DNA of 64,000 bases from Aminipila terrae. Lineage in GTDB: Bacteria; Bacillota; Clostridia; Peptostreptococcales; Anaerovoracaceae. This document shows, piece by piece, positions 7,955 to 17,776 of the stretch. The notes under the pieces were generated by a model. It had not been told where the DNA came from. It saw only the letters and a list, made by a program, of their open reading frames with translations, and did not search any database. The position numbers and the translations under genes are program-made. The DNA is taken from NCBI RefSeq assembly GCF_010120715.1, contig NZ_CP047591.1:1550001-1614000 (forward strand), read 5' to 3'. Numbering within the stretch: position 1 is the stretch's first letter; every line of letters begins with the position of its first letter.

Positions 7955-10453
7955 TTATTCTGTTTTTATTTCAATCTGTGATGATTCTTCAATTTTATCC
8001 TGGTCATCTTCTTTTTCGTCGACATCGTCTTCTTTAATAACCTTAGCCATAGCAATAATATTTGCGTCATCATCTACTCTCATGATCTTAACTCCCTGAG
8101 TAGCCCTTCCAAGTCTTGAAACTTCACCAGCTCTGATTCGGATTATGATACCGTCTGAATTAATCAGCATGATTTCATCATCCTCATTTACAACCATAGC
8201 TCCAATAAGCTCACCAGTTTTCTTGAACTTTGCCTTGTCATAAGTTAACAGACCTTTGCCGCCTCTGACCTGAACTTTATAATCTTCTACAGGGGTTCTC
8301 TTGCCGTAACCATTTTTTGTAACAACCAGAAGTTCTTCATTAGACTCTACCAGTTCCATTGATACTACTTCATCATCTGGCTCAAGTTTTATAGCTCTTA
8401 CGCCACCGGCAATTCTACCCATGCTTCTTACATCTTCCTCAGAGAAGCAGATGCATTTACCCTGTTTTGTCACAATAATGACATTGTTTCTTCCTGTGGT
8501 TTGATTTATTCCGATAAGTTCGTCACCGTCTTTAAGGCTGATAGCAATAAGACCTGTCTTTCTATTTGTATCAAATTGAGAAAGTGGAGTCTTCTTTATA
8601 GTACCGTGCTTAGTGACAGCAATTAAAAATTTATCTTCAGCAAATTCCTTGATAGGAATAACTGCCGTAATTCTTTCTCTCTGCATTAAATTCAGGAAGT
8701 TTACAGCCGGCATACCTTTTGCAGTTCTTCCTGCTTCTGGTATTTCATAAGCCTTGAGTTTATGGGCTTTACCAGTATTTGTAAAGAACATTAAAGTATC
8801 ATGAGTTGAAGTCATAATCATGTCCTTAACAAAGTCATTTTCCCTGGTTGTCAATCCAGTGATACCTTTTCCTCCCCGTTTCTGGGTTTTATAATTATCA
8901 ACTGATACACGCTTTAAATATCCAAGATGCGTCAATGTTATAGCAACATTTTCTTCTTCGATTAAATCTTCTTCATCCAATTCGGAAATATCAGCAACAA
9001 TTTTTGTTCTTCTGTCATCTCCCCATTTATCTTTAATTTCAAGAAGTTCATCCTTAACAACACCCATCAGCATTTTTTCATCTGCTAACAGCTGGTTATA
9101 ATATGCAATCTTCTTCATTAATTCTTCGTATTCACTTTCAATTTTTTCTCTTTCCAGTCCCTGCAATCTGGCAAGTCTCATATCAAGAATTGCCTGTGCC
9201 TGGATTTCAGAAAGTCCAAAACGTTCAATTAATTTTTCTTTTGCATCGTTATAACTTGATCTGATAATCTTAATGATTTCATCAATATTATCAAGAGCTA
9301 TTCGTAAACCTTCTAAAATATGAGCTCTTGCCTCAGCCTTTTTCTTGTCAAAAATAGTTCTTCTTGTAACAACTTCTTTCTGATGCTTTAAATATTCATC
9401 TAAAATTTCATAAAGAGTCAATGTCTTAGGCTGACCGTTTACCAGCGCAATCATAATCATACTGTAACTTTCCTGAAGCTGAGTATGTTTGAAAAGTCTG
9501 TTTAAGGTAATCTGTGGGTTGGCATCTCTTTTAAGTTCTATAACTATTCTCATACCCTGTCTGTTTGATTCATCACGGATATCAGAAATACCTTCAATCT
9601 TCTTTTCCTTTACCAGATCAGCAATTTTTTCAATAAGTCTTGCTTTATTTACCTGATAAGGAATTTCAGTTACAATAATCTGCTGTTTACCTTTGTTTGT
9701 TTCTTCAAATTCTGTTGTTGCTCTTACAAGAACTTTTCCCTGACCCGTTCTATATGCTTCTTTTGCACTGTTCTTTCCCATAATGGTAGCACCCGTTGGG
9801 AAATCAGGGCCTTTAACTATCTTAATTAAATCTTCAATATCAGCATTGTCATTGTCGATCATATAAACAGCAGCATCGATTACTTCTCTCAAATTATGAG
9901 GCGGAATTGATGTGGCCATACCAACGGCAATACCGTTGGAACCATTTACTAATAAATTTGGAAATCTTGAAGGAAGTACTACTGGTTCCTGCTCTTCTTC
10001 ATCAAAGTTAGGCATGAAATCAACAGTTTCCTTGTCAATATCCCTAAGCATCTGCAATGCAAATGGAGTCATTCTGGCTTCCGTATAACGCATGGCCGCA
10101 GCGCCATCCCCATCCACGGAACCAAAGTTACCATGTCCATCTACAAGTAAATATCTGGTTGAAAAATCCTGAGCCATTCTAACCATGGCATCATAAATTG
10201 AACTGTCACCATGAGGGTGATATTTACCCATTACTTCACCGACGATACGTGCAGATTTTTTATGCGGTTTATCCGGAGTAACTCCCAGTTCACTCATTCC
10301 ATAAAGTATTCTTCTGTGTACAGGCTTCAGACCATCACGAACATCCGGAAGTGCTCTTCCTACAATAACGCTCATGGAATAGTCTATATAGGAGTTTTTC
10401 ATTTCGTCATGAATCTCATGCTGTATCAGCTTTGAATCTTCTAATAAATTCAT
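7955..10453 (-). CDS. gyrA: DNA gyrase subunit A
   Basis: 832 residues, normal for GyrA. The breakage-reunion domain carries the catalytic tyrosine in AAMRYTEARMTP and the quinolone-determining region HPHGDSSIYDAM. The C-terminal beta-pinwheel has the GyrA box QKRGGKG, which separates gyrase from topoisomerase IV ParC. The tail is acidic (DDVDEKEDDQDKIEESS). The gene lies 22 bases after gyrB on the same strand in the standard origin-proximal order. The heterotetramer GyrA2GyrB2 introduces negative supercoils using ATP. Confidence 0.98.
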   Translation of the reverse strand: MNLLEDSKLIQHEIHDEMKNSYIDYSMSVIVGRALPDVRDGLKPVHRRILYGMSELGVTPDKPHKKSARIVGEVMGKYHPHGDSSIYDAMVRMAQDFSTRYLLVDGHGNFGSVDGDGAAAMRYTEARMTPFALQMLRDIDKETVDFMPNFDEEEQEPVVLPSRFPNLLVNGSNGIAVGMATSIPPHNLREVIDAAVYMIDNDNADIEDLIKIVKGPDFPTGATIMGKNSAKEAYRTGQGKVLVRATTEFEETNKGKQQIIVTEIPYQVNKARLIEKIADLVKEKKIEGISDIRDESNRQGMRIVIELKRDANPQITLNRLFKHTQLQESYSMIMIALVNGQPKTLTLYEILDEYLKHQKEVVTRRTIFDKKKAEARAHILEGLRIALDNIDEIIKIIRSSYNDAKEKLIERFGLSEIQAQAILDMRLARLQGLEREKIESEYEELMKKIAYYNQLLADEKMLMGVVKDELLEIKDKWGDDRRTKIVADISELDEEDLIEEENVAITLTHLGYLKRVSVDNYKTQKRGGKGITGLTTRENDFVKDMIMTSTHDTLMFFTNTGKAHKLKAYEIPEAGRTAKGMPAVNFLNLMQRERITAVIPIKEFAEDKFLIAVTKHGTIKKTPLSQFDTNRKTGLIAISLKDGDELIGINQTTGRNNVIIVTKQGKCICFSEEDVRSMGRIAGGVRAIKLEPDDEVVSMELVESNEELLVVTKNGYGKRTPVEDYKVQVRGGKGLLTYDKAKFKKTGELIGAMVVNEDDEIMLINSDGIIIRIRAGEVSRLGRATQGVKIMRVDDDANIIAMAKVIKEDDVDEKEDDQDKIEESSQIEIKTE

Positions 10454-10475
10454 AATCTTAATTTCCTCCTACTTC

Positions 10476-12395
10476 TTAAATATCTATCTTTGCATATTGC
10501 GCATTTTCTTCAATAAATCTCTTTCTTGGAGGAACTTTGTCTCCCATAAGAGTTGTAAAAATTTCATCTGCAGCCGCAGAATCTTCAAGAGTTATCTGTA
10601 TTAATGTCCTGTGATTATAATCCATTGTGGTTTCCCATAACTGATTAAAGTCCATTTCTCCAAGACCCTTATATCTTTGAATATCAGCCTTTCCAGGTTT
10701 GTCTGAAAGACTGGCCATAAGTCTTTCCTGTTCTTTTTCACCATAAGTATAATATACTTCCTTGCCCTTTTTTGTCTGGAAAAGTGGTGGCTGGGCAGCA
10801 TAAACAAACCCACCTTCAATAAGTGGAGTCATGTATCTATAGAAGAATGTCAACAGAAGCGTTCTGATATGCGCACCATCAACATCGGCATCGGTCATAA
10901 TTATTATTTTATGATATCTTAACTTTTCAATATTAAAATCCTGTCCAATACCACAGCCAAATGCTGTAATCATATTTTTAATTTCTTCAGAATTTAATAT
11001 CTTATCAAGTCTGGCTTTTTCAACATTTAATATTTTACCACGAAGAGGAAGTACCGCCTGTCTTTTTCTGTCTCTTCCCTGCTTTGCACTGCCTCCGGCT
11101 GAATCTCCTTCGACTAAAAATACTTCTGACAAAGCTGGATTTTTTTCTGAACAGTCGGCAAGTTTTCCTGGAAGTGATATACCATCCAGTACACCTTTTC
11201 TTCTTGTTATATCTCTTGCCTTTCTTGCAGCTTCTCTTGCCCGTGCTGCACGAAGACACTTATCAATGATAATCCTTGCTTCGTTAGGGTGCTCTTCCAA
11301 AAACGCTGTTAAGTTCTCATTAGTTGAAGTTTCAACAAACCCTCTCATTTCACTGTTTCCCAGTTTTGTCTTTGTCTGACCTTCAAACTGTGGTTCTGTA
11401 AGTTTAACAGAAATAATAGCGGTAAGACCTTCTCTTACATCTTCTCCTGAAAGGGTATCATCATTTTCTTTTAATATTTTGTTCTTTTTTGCATAGTCAT
11501 TGATTACTCTGGTAAGTGCAGACTTAAAACCTACCATGTGAGTACCACCTTCCGTGGTATTTATGTTATTTGCATAAGAAAGAATCAGTTCACTGTAACT
11601 ATCTGTATACTGCATAGCTACTTCAACTTCTAAATTATTTTTTATCAGTTCAAAATAGATAACTTCACTGTGAATAGCTTCTTTATTTTTATTTTGATGT
11701 ATTACAAATTCCTTGATTCCGCCTTCATAATGAAAAACTTGTTCTTTTTTCTGACCTTCTCTGTCGTCTTTAAGCGTAATTTTAATACCCTTGTTTAAGA
11801 AAGCCATTTCTCTCAGTCTGTGTTCCAAGGTAGGATAATCATATGTTACATCATCAAAAATATCAGGATCTGGCCAGAAAGTTGACTTTGAACCTGTATG
11901 TCTTGATTCTCCTATAACAGTAAGAGGCATGGTAGTTTTGCCCTTACTATAAATCTGTTTATATATTTTTCCGTTTCTTTTTATTTCTACTTCCATTTCA
12001 GTAGAAAGTGCATTTACTACAGAAGCACCTACCCCATGAAGACCACCGGATACTTTATATCCTCCGCCTCCAAACTTACCACCGGCATGAAGCACTGTAT
12101 GAATTACTTCGACTGCAGGAATACCAAGTTTAGGGTGTGCGTCCACAGGCATACCTCTGCCATCATCTTCTACAGTGATGGAGTTATCTGCATTAATTGT
12201 AATGTTAATAGTCTTGCAGAAACCAGCTAAAGCCTCATCCACGCTGTTGTCTACAACTTCGTAAACCAGGTGATGAAGGCCTCTTGGACCAGTACTGCCT
12301 ATATACATGCCCGGTCTTTTTCTTACAGCTTCAAGACCTTCCAGAACTTGTATCTGGGCAGCATCATACTGTTGATTCTTTACTTCTGTACTCAA
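10476..12395 (-). CDS. gyrB: DNA gyrase subunit B
   Basis: 639 residues. The GHKL ATPase domain is N-terminal (EVVDNSVDEALAG; the ATP lid includes GGGGYKVSGGLHGVGASVVNAL). The Toprim domain has VEGDSAGGSAKQGRD and the metal-binding acidic motif MTDADVDGAHI, and the C-terminal domain ends near RKRFIEENAQYAKIDI. The start is TTG, preceded by CAGGAGAAG. It partners GyrA, encoded just downstream. Confidence 0.98.
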   Translation of the reverse strand: MSTEVKNQQYDAAQIQVLEGLEAVRKRPGMYIGSTGPRGLHHLVYEVVDNSVDEALAGFCKTINITINADNSITVEDDGRGMPVDAHPKLGIPAVEVIHTVLHAGGKFGGGGYKVSGGLHGVGASVVNALSTEMEVEIKRNGKIYKQIYSKGKTTMPLTVIGESRHTGSKSTFWPDPDIFDDVTYDYPTLEHRLREMAFLNKGIKITLKDDREGQKKEQVFHYEGGIKEFVIHQNKNKEAIHSEVIYFELIKNNLEVEVAMQYTDSYSELILSYANNINTTEGGTHMVGFKSALTRVINDYAKKNKILKENDDTLSGEDVREGLTAIISVKLTEPQFEGQTKTKLGNSEMRGFVETSTNENLTAFLEEHPNEARIIIDKCLRAARAREAARKARDITRRKGVLDGISLPGKLADCSEKNPALSEVFLVEGDSAGGSAKQGRDRKRQAVLPLRGKILNVEKARLDKILNSEEIKNMITAFGCGIGQDFNIEKLRYHKIIIMTDADVDGAHIRTLLLTFFYRYMTPLIEGGFVYAAQPPLFQTKKGKEVYYTYGEKEQERLMASLSDKPGKADIQRYKGLGEMDFNQLWETTMDYNHRTLIQITLEDSAAADEIFTTLMGDKVPPRKRFIEENAQYAKIDI

Positions 12396-12713
12396 TTTAA
12401 CTTCTCCTGTTCTATGGACACAAATAAATCATATTCACTGTTTTTTAGCAAATATAATCATTCTGTCCTTAAAATTATTACTATATAAAAATATTGTTGC
12501 CAAATTTTAGATACAATATAACTAATCTAGTATACCTTAAAACTTCCGTTTTTACAATATTTTTTATACTTTTGGATTTATATTTTAAAAAAAGCATTTT
12601 AAAAGCCTTAAATCGAGTGTTTAGGGCTTTTAAATTAATATTATTCTATAAGGTGTGTTAATTTATTTTTAAAACATTAATCAACTATCTTTTGTATTTG
12701 ACTTAAAACTTGC
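12396..12713. other. Intergenic region upstream of gyrB (no gene)
   Basis: 318 bases without a gene. It should hold the gyrB promoter on the minus strand; a TTGGCA followed 17 bases later by TAATAA is the best match I can find, around 12475-12510. It also holds the terminator of the gene at 12714 (separate entry). No other structure is evident. Confidence 0.4.
12598..12634 (-). terminator. Hairpin terminator of the dnaA-recF-side operon
   Basis: Two 15-base arms (12598-12612 and 12620-12634) pair with one G-U around a 7-base loop. On the minus strand a run of seven T follows after a few bases. It lies about 80 bases past the stop of the gene at 12714 and before the gyrB promoter region. Confidence 0.6.
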
Positions 12714-13136
12714 TCATATAAATTTTAATAAATCTTTATATAAATTTTCTTTTTTTCCAAAGGTAACATATTCTTTTACTCTATTACCATCATCCACTAT
12801 TATTCTGTTTTTTTCATCGACAACTATTTTCACTAATACTTCTCCATATGTAACGTAAATTTCAATTTGATTATTACTTAGTGATGCATTAGAGCTTTTC
12901 AAATATTTATAATTTAAAAATTGTTCATAAAAATTATCCCATAATAGCTTTTGTTTTTTACTTGAAGTTTCTTTAAGCTTATATGGATCTTCCCCCTGTA
13001 TAATATTTATATTATCTGCGTAGACATATGTTGGCTCTTTATCTGAAACAACTTTTTCAAAGCTTACAGGTTTAACATTTAAAAATAAAATCAAGGAAAT
13101 TAATAATAAGATAATATAAAAAAACCTTTTTTTCAT
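12714..13136 (-). CDS. Small secreted or membrane-anchored protein, unknown function
   Basis: 140 residues. The N-terminus KKRFFYIILLLISLILFLNV is a signal peptide or anchor, and the rest is hydrophilic, lysine- and asparagine-rich (KVVSDKEPTYVYADNINIIQGED...). No family is recognised. It lies between recF and gyrB, where many Bacillota have remB (DUF370), eight bases after a 43-residue membrane protein gene, and probably belongs to the dnaN-recF transcript. Whether it has any link to replication cannot be said. Confidence 0.65.
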   Translation of the reverse strand: MKKRFFYIILLLISLILFLNVKPVSFEKVVSDKEPTYVYADNINIIQGEDPYKLKETSSKKQKLLWDNFYEQFLNYKYLKSSNASLSNNQIEIYVTYGEVLVKIVVDEKNRIIVDDGNRVKEYVTFGKKENLYKDLLKFI

Positions 13137-13144
13137 AATACCCC

Positions 13145-13276
13145 TTACATTTTTTTTAATTTATTCTTATTTTTACTTTTATAAGACTGCTTTTTTTCAT
13201 AATTTTTTTTAAAAAAGAAATAAAAAATAATGGTCCAGAAAATTATATTTGCTATTACGAAAGCTATTAATTTCAT
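13145..13276 (-). CDS. 43-residue single-span membrane protein coupled to recF
   Basis: ATG overlaps the recF stop (TAATG), with a strong AAAGGAGG ribosome site six bases upstream. The product begins MKLIAFVIANIIFWTIIFYFFF, one transmembrane helix, followed by a very basic tail (KKNYEKKQSYKSKNKNKLKKM). The arrangement, a helix plus a polybasic cytoplasmic tail, suits membrane-proximal binding of nucleic acid or acidic phospholipid, but no family is recognised. It is too short for usual gene-finding thresholds, yet the coupling and ribosome site support it. Confidence 0.65.
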   Translation of the reverse strand: MKLIAFVIANIIFWTIIFYFFFKKNYEKKQSYKSKNKNKLKKM

Positions 13277-14373
13277 TATTCTGCCTCCTTTATTTTTCCA
13301 TTCTCCACATAAAATCTTTTACCTTCAGGCAGTGTACTTTTTACTTTTTCTGATAACTCTGCTGATGTTATAAAAAGCTGGATTCCTGAAAGTGAGTTAA
13401 TGAGATAATTTTGGCGTTCCTCATCTAATTCTGATAAAACATCGTCTAATAACAATATACAATCTTCCTCAGTTTCATCTTTTATCAGCATTATTTCTGC
13501 TAATTTTAATGATAATGCAGCTGTTCTCTGCTGCCCCTGTGATCCATATTTACGTATATCTATCCCATTTATGGTTATTTTTAAGTCATCCCGATGAGGC
13601 CCCACGCTTGTGCTTCTTCTCAATAAATCCTTTTCCAGATTTTCATTTATTTTTTCCAAGAATAAGGACTTCTGATCTTCTAAATTTTTCATAAAAGGAA
13701 CATTTGATTCATACTGAACATGCAGCTTTTCCCTGCCGTTGGTAATATTTTTATGAATTTCACTGCTGATTTTATCTATTTTTTTTACAAACTCAGCCCT
13801 ATGGGTTATAATCTTGGCCCCATATTCACATAATTCCTGATTCCATATTTCCAACAAAGTTATTTTAGGAGAATTTTCTTTTAACATGGCATTTCTTTGA
13901 AGCAATACTTTTTTATATTTTGATATATTATTAAAATACACAGGTTTTATCTGACAAAGTTCTCTGTCTATAAATTTTCGTCTTTTTTCCGGTTCTTCTT
14001 TAACAATTTTTAAATCTTCCGGAGAAAATACAACAATGTAAATACTTTCAAGAAGCTCTGAAATTTTTCTGATTTTATGACCATTTAATTTTACAGCCTT
14101 GCTTTCTTTACTTACTGCCATTTCAACACAGACATCTTCATCTTTTTTTTCTGCCTCAATTTTTATTCGGAAGAACTTTTTTCCGAATTTAATCATTTCA
14201 AAGTCATTGGAAGTACGAAAAGACTTTCCCAAAGAAGATAAATAAATAGCTTCAATGAGATTTGTTTTTCCCTGGGCATTATTACCAAGTATTAAATTAA
14301 CATTGGGATGAAATTCTATTACAAGATTTTCATAATTTCTAAAATCCTGTAATTCCGCTTTTGTTATGTACAT
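13276..14373 (-). CDS. recF: DNA replication and repair protein RecF
   Basis: 365 residues from the ATG at 14373, chosen because GGAG lies seven bases upstream and the family starts with a short MYITKAELQDFRNY. An in-frame start 30 bases earlier lacks a ribosome site. This SMC-like ATPase has Walker A GNNAQGKTN, the signature SQGQQRTAALSLKLAE and Walker B LLLDDVLSELD. It loads RecA at gaps. It follows dnaN by about 90 bases; the small S4-domain gene yaaA/rlbA, usual between dnaN and recF, is absent. Confidence 0.96.
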   Translation of the reverse strand: MYITKAELQDFRNYENLVIEFHPNVNLILGNNAQGKTNLIEAIYLSSLGKSFRTSNDFEMIKFGKKFFRIKIEAEKKDEDVCVEMAVSKESKAVKLNGHKIRKISELLESIYIVVFSPEDLKIVKEEPEKRRKFIDRELCQIKPVYFNNISKYKKVLLQRNAMLKENSPKITLLEIWNQELCEYGAKIITHRAEFVKKIDKISSEIHKNITNGREKLHVQYESNVPFMKNLEDQKSLFLEKINENLEKDLLRRSTSVGPHRDDLKITINGIDIRKYGSQGQQRTAALSLKLAEIMLIKDETEEDCILLLDDVLSELDEERQNYLINSLSGIQLFITSAELSEKVKSTLPEGKRFYVENGKIKEAE

Positions 14374-14465
14374 ATGCAATTCTCCATAAACCAGCTTTAT
14401 CAACTTGCACTTTTTATATTACTTTGTATTAAACAAAAGCTGCCATAAATGACAGCTGAAATTTT

Positions 14466-15572
14466 TTAATTTCCCGATAGTCTGACAGGCAGTATTAAAT
14501 ATACAAACTGATTTCCGTCTATTGGTTTAACTAAACAAGGACTTACACTGGTATTTAATTCAAGTTTTATATTATCCTCATCAATTACTTTAAGAACATC
14601 AATTAAATATTTTGAATTAAATCCTATATCAAGACCTTCGCCTTCCACTGAAATCATAACATTTTCTTTAACATTACCCTCTTCTGACCTGGAGGTAATA
14701 GTCATATTGTTTCCTTCAATAGAAAGTTTAACAAGATTATTCTTACCTTCTTTTGCAAAAAGAGAAGCTCTTTCAATACTTTCAAGTAAATCTCCACGAT
14801 TTAAAGTAACAACGGTTTTACATTCTTTAGGAACAATGTCTTTATATTTTATAAATTCACCTTCTAAAAGCCTTAAAACTATTTTTGTTCCTTCTAACAT
14901 AACAACCGCTTTTTTGTTATCCAGTATAATTCCAACATCTTCATCTTCAACTTCTGAGATAATTTTACTTATTTCAGATAAGATTTTCGAAGCAATTATG
15001 ATTCTTTTATCTTCATAATTCTTCATTTCTTCTTTAACAACAGCCATTCTGAAACCATCTAAGGCAATCATGTTCAGGTAATTTTCTTCAAGTTCAATGA
15101 GAACACCCACTATTACACCTTTAGATTCATCTAAGCTTGCTGCAAAAGATGTTTTTCTAATCATCTCTTTAAATAATTCTCTATTAAGAACCAGTTTACT
15201 TTTCTCTTCTATTTCCCCTATGTTTGGAAACTCATCTGCAGGAAAACATACTATATTGAACTGTGAGGATGAACACTCTATAGTAATATTATTTTCTTCT
15301 TTTAGTTCTATGGTTATTTCTTCATTTGGAAGTTTTCTTATAATTTCACCAAATAAGCGGGATAAGACAACAATCTGTCCTTCTTCATTTACGTGTGCAT
15401 CTATGACTTTTTCAATACTTAAATCTAAATCAGATGCTGTTAATGTTAATTTATTATCTTCAGCTTTTAGTAAAATACCCTTAAGAATAGGAATAGTAGT
15501 TCTGTTAGTTACAGCCTTTGAAACAGTATTTATAGCTTTAGATAAAATTTGCTGATTACAGGTAAATTTCAT
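14466..15572 (-). CDS. dnaN: DNA polymerase III beta clamp
   Basis: 368 residues, the usual size for the sliding clamp with its three repeated clamp domains. The N-terminus KFTCNQQILSKAINTVSKAVTNRTTIPILKGI and C-terminus QFVYLILPVRLSGN are characteristic. It encircles DNA and tethers polymerase III. It lies after dnaA across an origin-type spacer with DnaA boxes. Confidence 0.98.
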   Translation of the reverse strand: MKFTCNQQILSKAINTVSKAVTNRTTIPILKGILLKAEDNKLTLTASDLDLSIEKVIDAHVNEEGQIVVLSRLFGEIIRKLPNEEITIELKEENNITIECSSSQFNIVCFPADEFPNIGEIEEKSKLVLNRELFKEMIRKTSFAASLDESKGVIVGVLIELEENYLNMIALDGFRMAVVKEEMKNYEDKRIIIASKILSEISKIISEVEDEDVGIILDNKKAVVMLEGTKIVLRLLEGEFIKYKDIVPKECKTVVTLNRGDLLESIERASLFAKEGKNNLVKLSIEGNNMTITSRSEEGNVKENVMISVEGEGLDIGFNSKYLIDVLKVIDEDNIKLELNTSVSPCLVKPIDGNQFVYLILPVRLSGN

Positions 15573-15627
15573 GTGCCGACTCCTTTATTCTTTTTAATAT
15601 ATTTTTAGTAGTAATAGTAGTAGGGGC

Positions 15628-15742
15628 TGTGGATTTGTTGATAACTATCTTCAAGCCTTGAAACTACTGAATTTGTGCCTGTTGATACTTTGTTGATAAC
15701 TTGTATATTTTTTGATACCAATCAGTGAATTTTTGTGCATAA
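15628..15742. other. oriC part 2: DnaA-box cluster between dnaA and dnaN
   Basis: The 198-base dnaA-dnaN spacer contains TGTGCATAA at 15734-15742 (an exact TGTGNATAA match), TGTTGATAA at 15636-15644 and 15691-15699, TGTTGATAC at 15680-15688, and TGTGGATTT at 15628-15636. All are on one strand. This is the downstream half of a bipartite origin of the Bacillus type; the DNA unwinding element usually lies here. Confidence 0.7.
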
Positions 15743-15770
15743 GTTTTTATATTTATAATTTAGGTGAAGC

Positions 15771-17150
15771 TTAGATTCTGCATTCATTTATATTTCTTTG
15801 TATGGCTTCCACTACTTCTTTTACAGATTCATTCATTTTCATTTCAGAGGTAATTTTTTCACAGCCATGCATTACTGTGGTATGATCCCTTTTTCCAAAG
15901 GCTTCGCCTATTTTTGGAAGGGATAAATCTGTCATTTCTCTGCAGAGATACATGGCGATCTGTCTTGGAAAAGCTAAAGCTCTAGTTCTTTTTGCCGATT
16001 CTATATCTGCAATTTTTATGTCAAAATGTTTACATACATATTTTTTTATAACTTCAGGATTTATGATAACATCTGTATTTGAGATGATATCTTTTAATAC
16101 TTCTTTTGCCAGAGATAAATTGATTTCCTTGTTCATAAGATTTGAAAAAGTGATAACTCTTGAAAATGCTCCTTCCAGTTCCCGGATATTTGATTTGATT
16201 TTCCCGGCAATGAGTGCAATAACATCCATCAGGTTATCATCAATATTGATGTTTTCAAGTTCCGCCTTTTTCATTAGTATGGCCACTCGGTTTTCATAAT
16301 CTGCTGGCTGGATGTCAGCAATCATGTTCCATTGAAATCTGGACCTTAGTCTTTCTTCTATGTTTAATAGTTTCGCTGGTGGTCTGTCACTTGAAATAAT
16401 AATTTGTTTATTGGCTTCATATAAAGTGTTGAAAGTGTGGAAAAATTCTTCTTGTGTACTATCTTTTCCTTCAATAAATTGTATATCATCTATTAACAAT
16501 ACGTCTATATTCCTGTATTTATTTCTGAATTCAAGAGTTTTTCTGTCTCCGATTGCTTTTATAAGTTCATTTGTGAACATTTCTGATGATACATATAGTA
16601 CTTTAAGTTTGGGATAGTTTATCAATATGTATTGCCCAATAGCATGCATCAAATGAGTTTTTCCCAAACCTGATCCCCCATACAAAAATAATGGATTGTA
16701 GGAATCAGAAGGATTAGCAGATACACATGATGGTGATTCTGCTACTGCAAGTGATGCAGCGTGTGCATATCTGTTATTGTTACCTACTACAAAAGCATTG
16801 AAATTGTAACGGGGATTGAAATAATATTCATCTGGAAAACGTTTTACAAAAGAATCGTCATACTCATTTTTATGATTTACAGTTTCTTCTTCCTCCATAT
16901 CATCAAGTGTAAGTTCTATGTCATATTTTTTTGAAAAAGCAATAGCTACAGCATTTTCCAGAATAGACATATATCTGCTTTTCATGATATTTAAGTTCAT
17001 ATCGTTTAAAAGTTTTAGATATAATTTATTATTTTGTTCATCTATTTTTAAAGGTACTATAGGTAAAAACCAGGTGTTATAGCTTACCTCTGTTAGTTCG
17101 GGAGCCAGTAATTCCAAAGTTTTTTTCCAATTTTCGTTCATATTGCTCAT
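15771..17150 (-). CDS. dnaA: Chromosomal replication initiator DnaA
   Basis: 459 residues. Domain I is at 1-80, a short acidic linker follows, then the AAA+ domain with Walker A GGSGLGKTH and Walker B VLLIDDIQFIEG, and domain IV with the DnaA signature KIGEAFGKRDHTTVMHGCEKI (C-terminal 45 residues). It binds DnaA boxes on both sides of its own gene and opens the origin. The TATCAGC-type intergenic context and flanking rpmH/dnaN confirm the locus. Confidence 0.98.
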   Translation of the reverse strand: MSNMNENWKKTLELLAPELTEVSYNTWFLPIVPLKIDEQNNKLYLKLLNDMNLNIMKSRYMSILENAVAIAFSKKYDIELTLDDMEEEETVNHKNEYDDSFVKRFPDEYYFNPRYNFNAFVVGNNNRYAHAASLAVAESPSCVSANPSDSYNPLFLYGGSGLGKTHLMHAIGQYILINYPKLKVLYVSSEMFTNELIKAIGDRKTLEFRNKYRNIDVLLIDDIQFIEGKDSTQEEFFHTFNTLYEANKQIIISSDRPPAKLLNIEERLRSRFQWNMIADIQPADYENRVAILMKKAELENINIDDNLMDVIALIAGKIKSNIRELEGAFSRVITFSNLMNKEINLSLAKEVLKDIISNTDVIINPEVIKKYVCKHFDIKIADIESAKRTRALAFPRQIAMYLCREMTDLSLPKIGEAFGKRDHTTVMHGCEKITSEMKMNESVKEVVEAIQRNINECRI

Positions 17151-17271
17151 TTATCTACATCCTTATTAAAAATTAAATATAATAAATTAAATATAAAATG
17201 ATTAGTAATATAAAAATAACTAATCAATTAAAAATGAAATATAAAGTTCTAAATATATAATAACAATTAAG

Positions 17272-17358
17272 TTATCCACAGGCAATAGTTAAATTTTTTA
17301 TGTTGAACTTTCAATAATCTGCATTTTATCCACATATAGTGGACAAAATTGTGCATAG
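17272..17358. other. oriC part 1: DnaA boxes upstream of dnaA
   Basis: The 429-base spacer between dnaA and rpmH has perfect TTATCCACA boxes at 17272-17280 and 17326-17334, and a near-match TGTGCATAG at 17350-17358 in the opposite orientation. With the boxes at 15628-15742 this makes a bipartite origin around dnaA. The rest of the spacer is AT-rich and holds the divergent dnaA and rpmH promoters. Confidence 0.75.
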
Positions 17359-17454
17359 TTTTCACATCAGCAACTAGATATAGGTTTTAAGATAAAAAAT
17401 ATCTAAAAAAATATTTATTAATTTGTAATATTATTGGTAAACTTGTTAAAATCA

Positions 17455-17483
17455 TTGACACAGCTGGGGACTGACTGTATAAT
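17455..17483 (+). promoter_or_regulatory. Consensus sigma-70 promoter for rpmH
   Basis: TTGACA at 17455-17460 and TATAAT at 17478-17483 are separated by exactly 17 bases. Both hexamers match the vegetative consensus perfectly. It points to rpmH, 97 bases downstream, and probably drives rpmH-rnpA-yidD-yidC-jag. Confidence 0.85.
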
Positions 17484-17579
17484 GATATGGCATGTACAGG
17501 ACATGCAAGTGAAAATACGCCTTGAAATTTAGATGCGTATAAAACCGAATTATTGAATTAAGCAAGGAGGTGTTTAAAG

Positions 17580-17714
17580 ATGAAACAGACTTATCAGCCA
17601 AAGAAAAGACAAAGATCAAAAGAACATGGTTTTAGAAAAAGAATGAGTACAAAGAACGGTAGAAATGTATTAAAAAGAAGAAGAGCAAGAGGAAGACAGA
17701 AATTATCTGCATAG
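17580..17714 (+). CDS. rpmH: 50S ribosomal protein L34
   Basis: 44 residues, the normal L34 length: starts MKQTYQPKKRQRSKEHGF and ends with the arginine-rich RRRARGRQKLSA. The ribosome site AAGGAGG precedes the ATG. It is a large-subunit protein and the first gene of the rightward operon from the origin. Confidence 0.97.
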   Translation: MKQTYQPKKRQRSKEHGFRKRMSTKNGRNVLKRRRARGRQKLSA

Positions 17715-17737
17715 AGACCGCAACTGTGGTCTTTTTG
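17715..17737 (+). terminator. Short hairpin with T-run between rpmH and rnpA
   Basis: AGACC and GGTCT, with G-U-type extension, surround a short loop and are followed by five T. It is a weak terminator or attenuator that would keep rpmH transcript levels above those of rnpA. Confidence 0.5.
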
Positions 17738-17776
17738 TTTTAAAGATTGACCAGGATACTCTTGTATGGTGATGTA

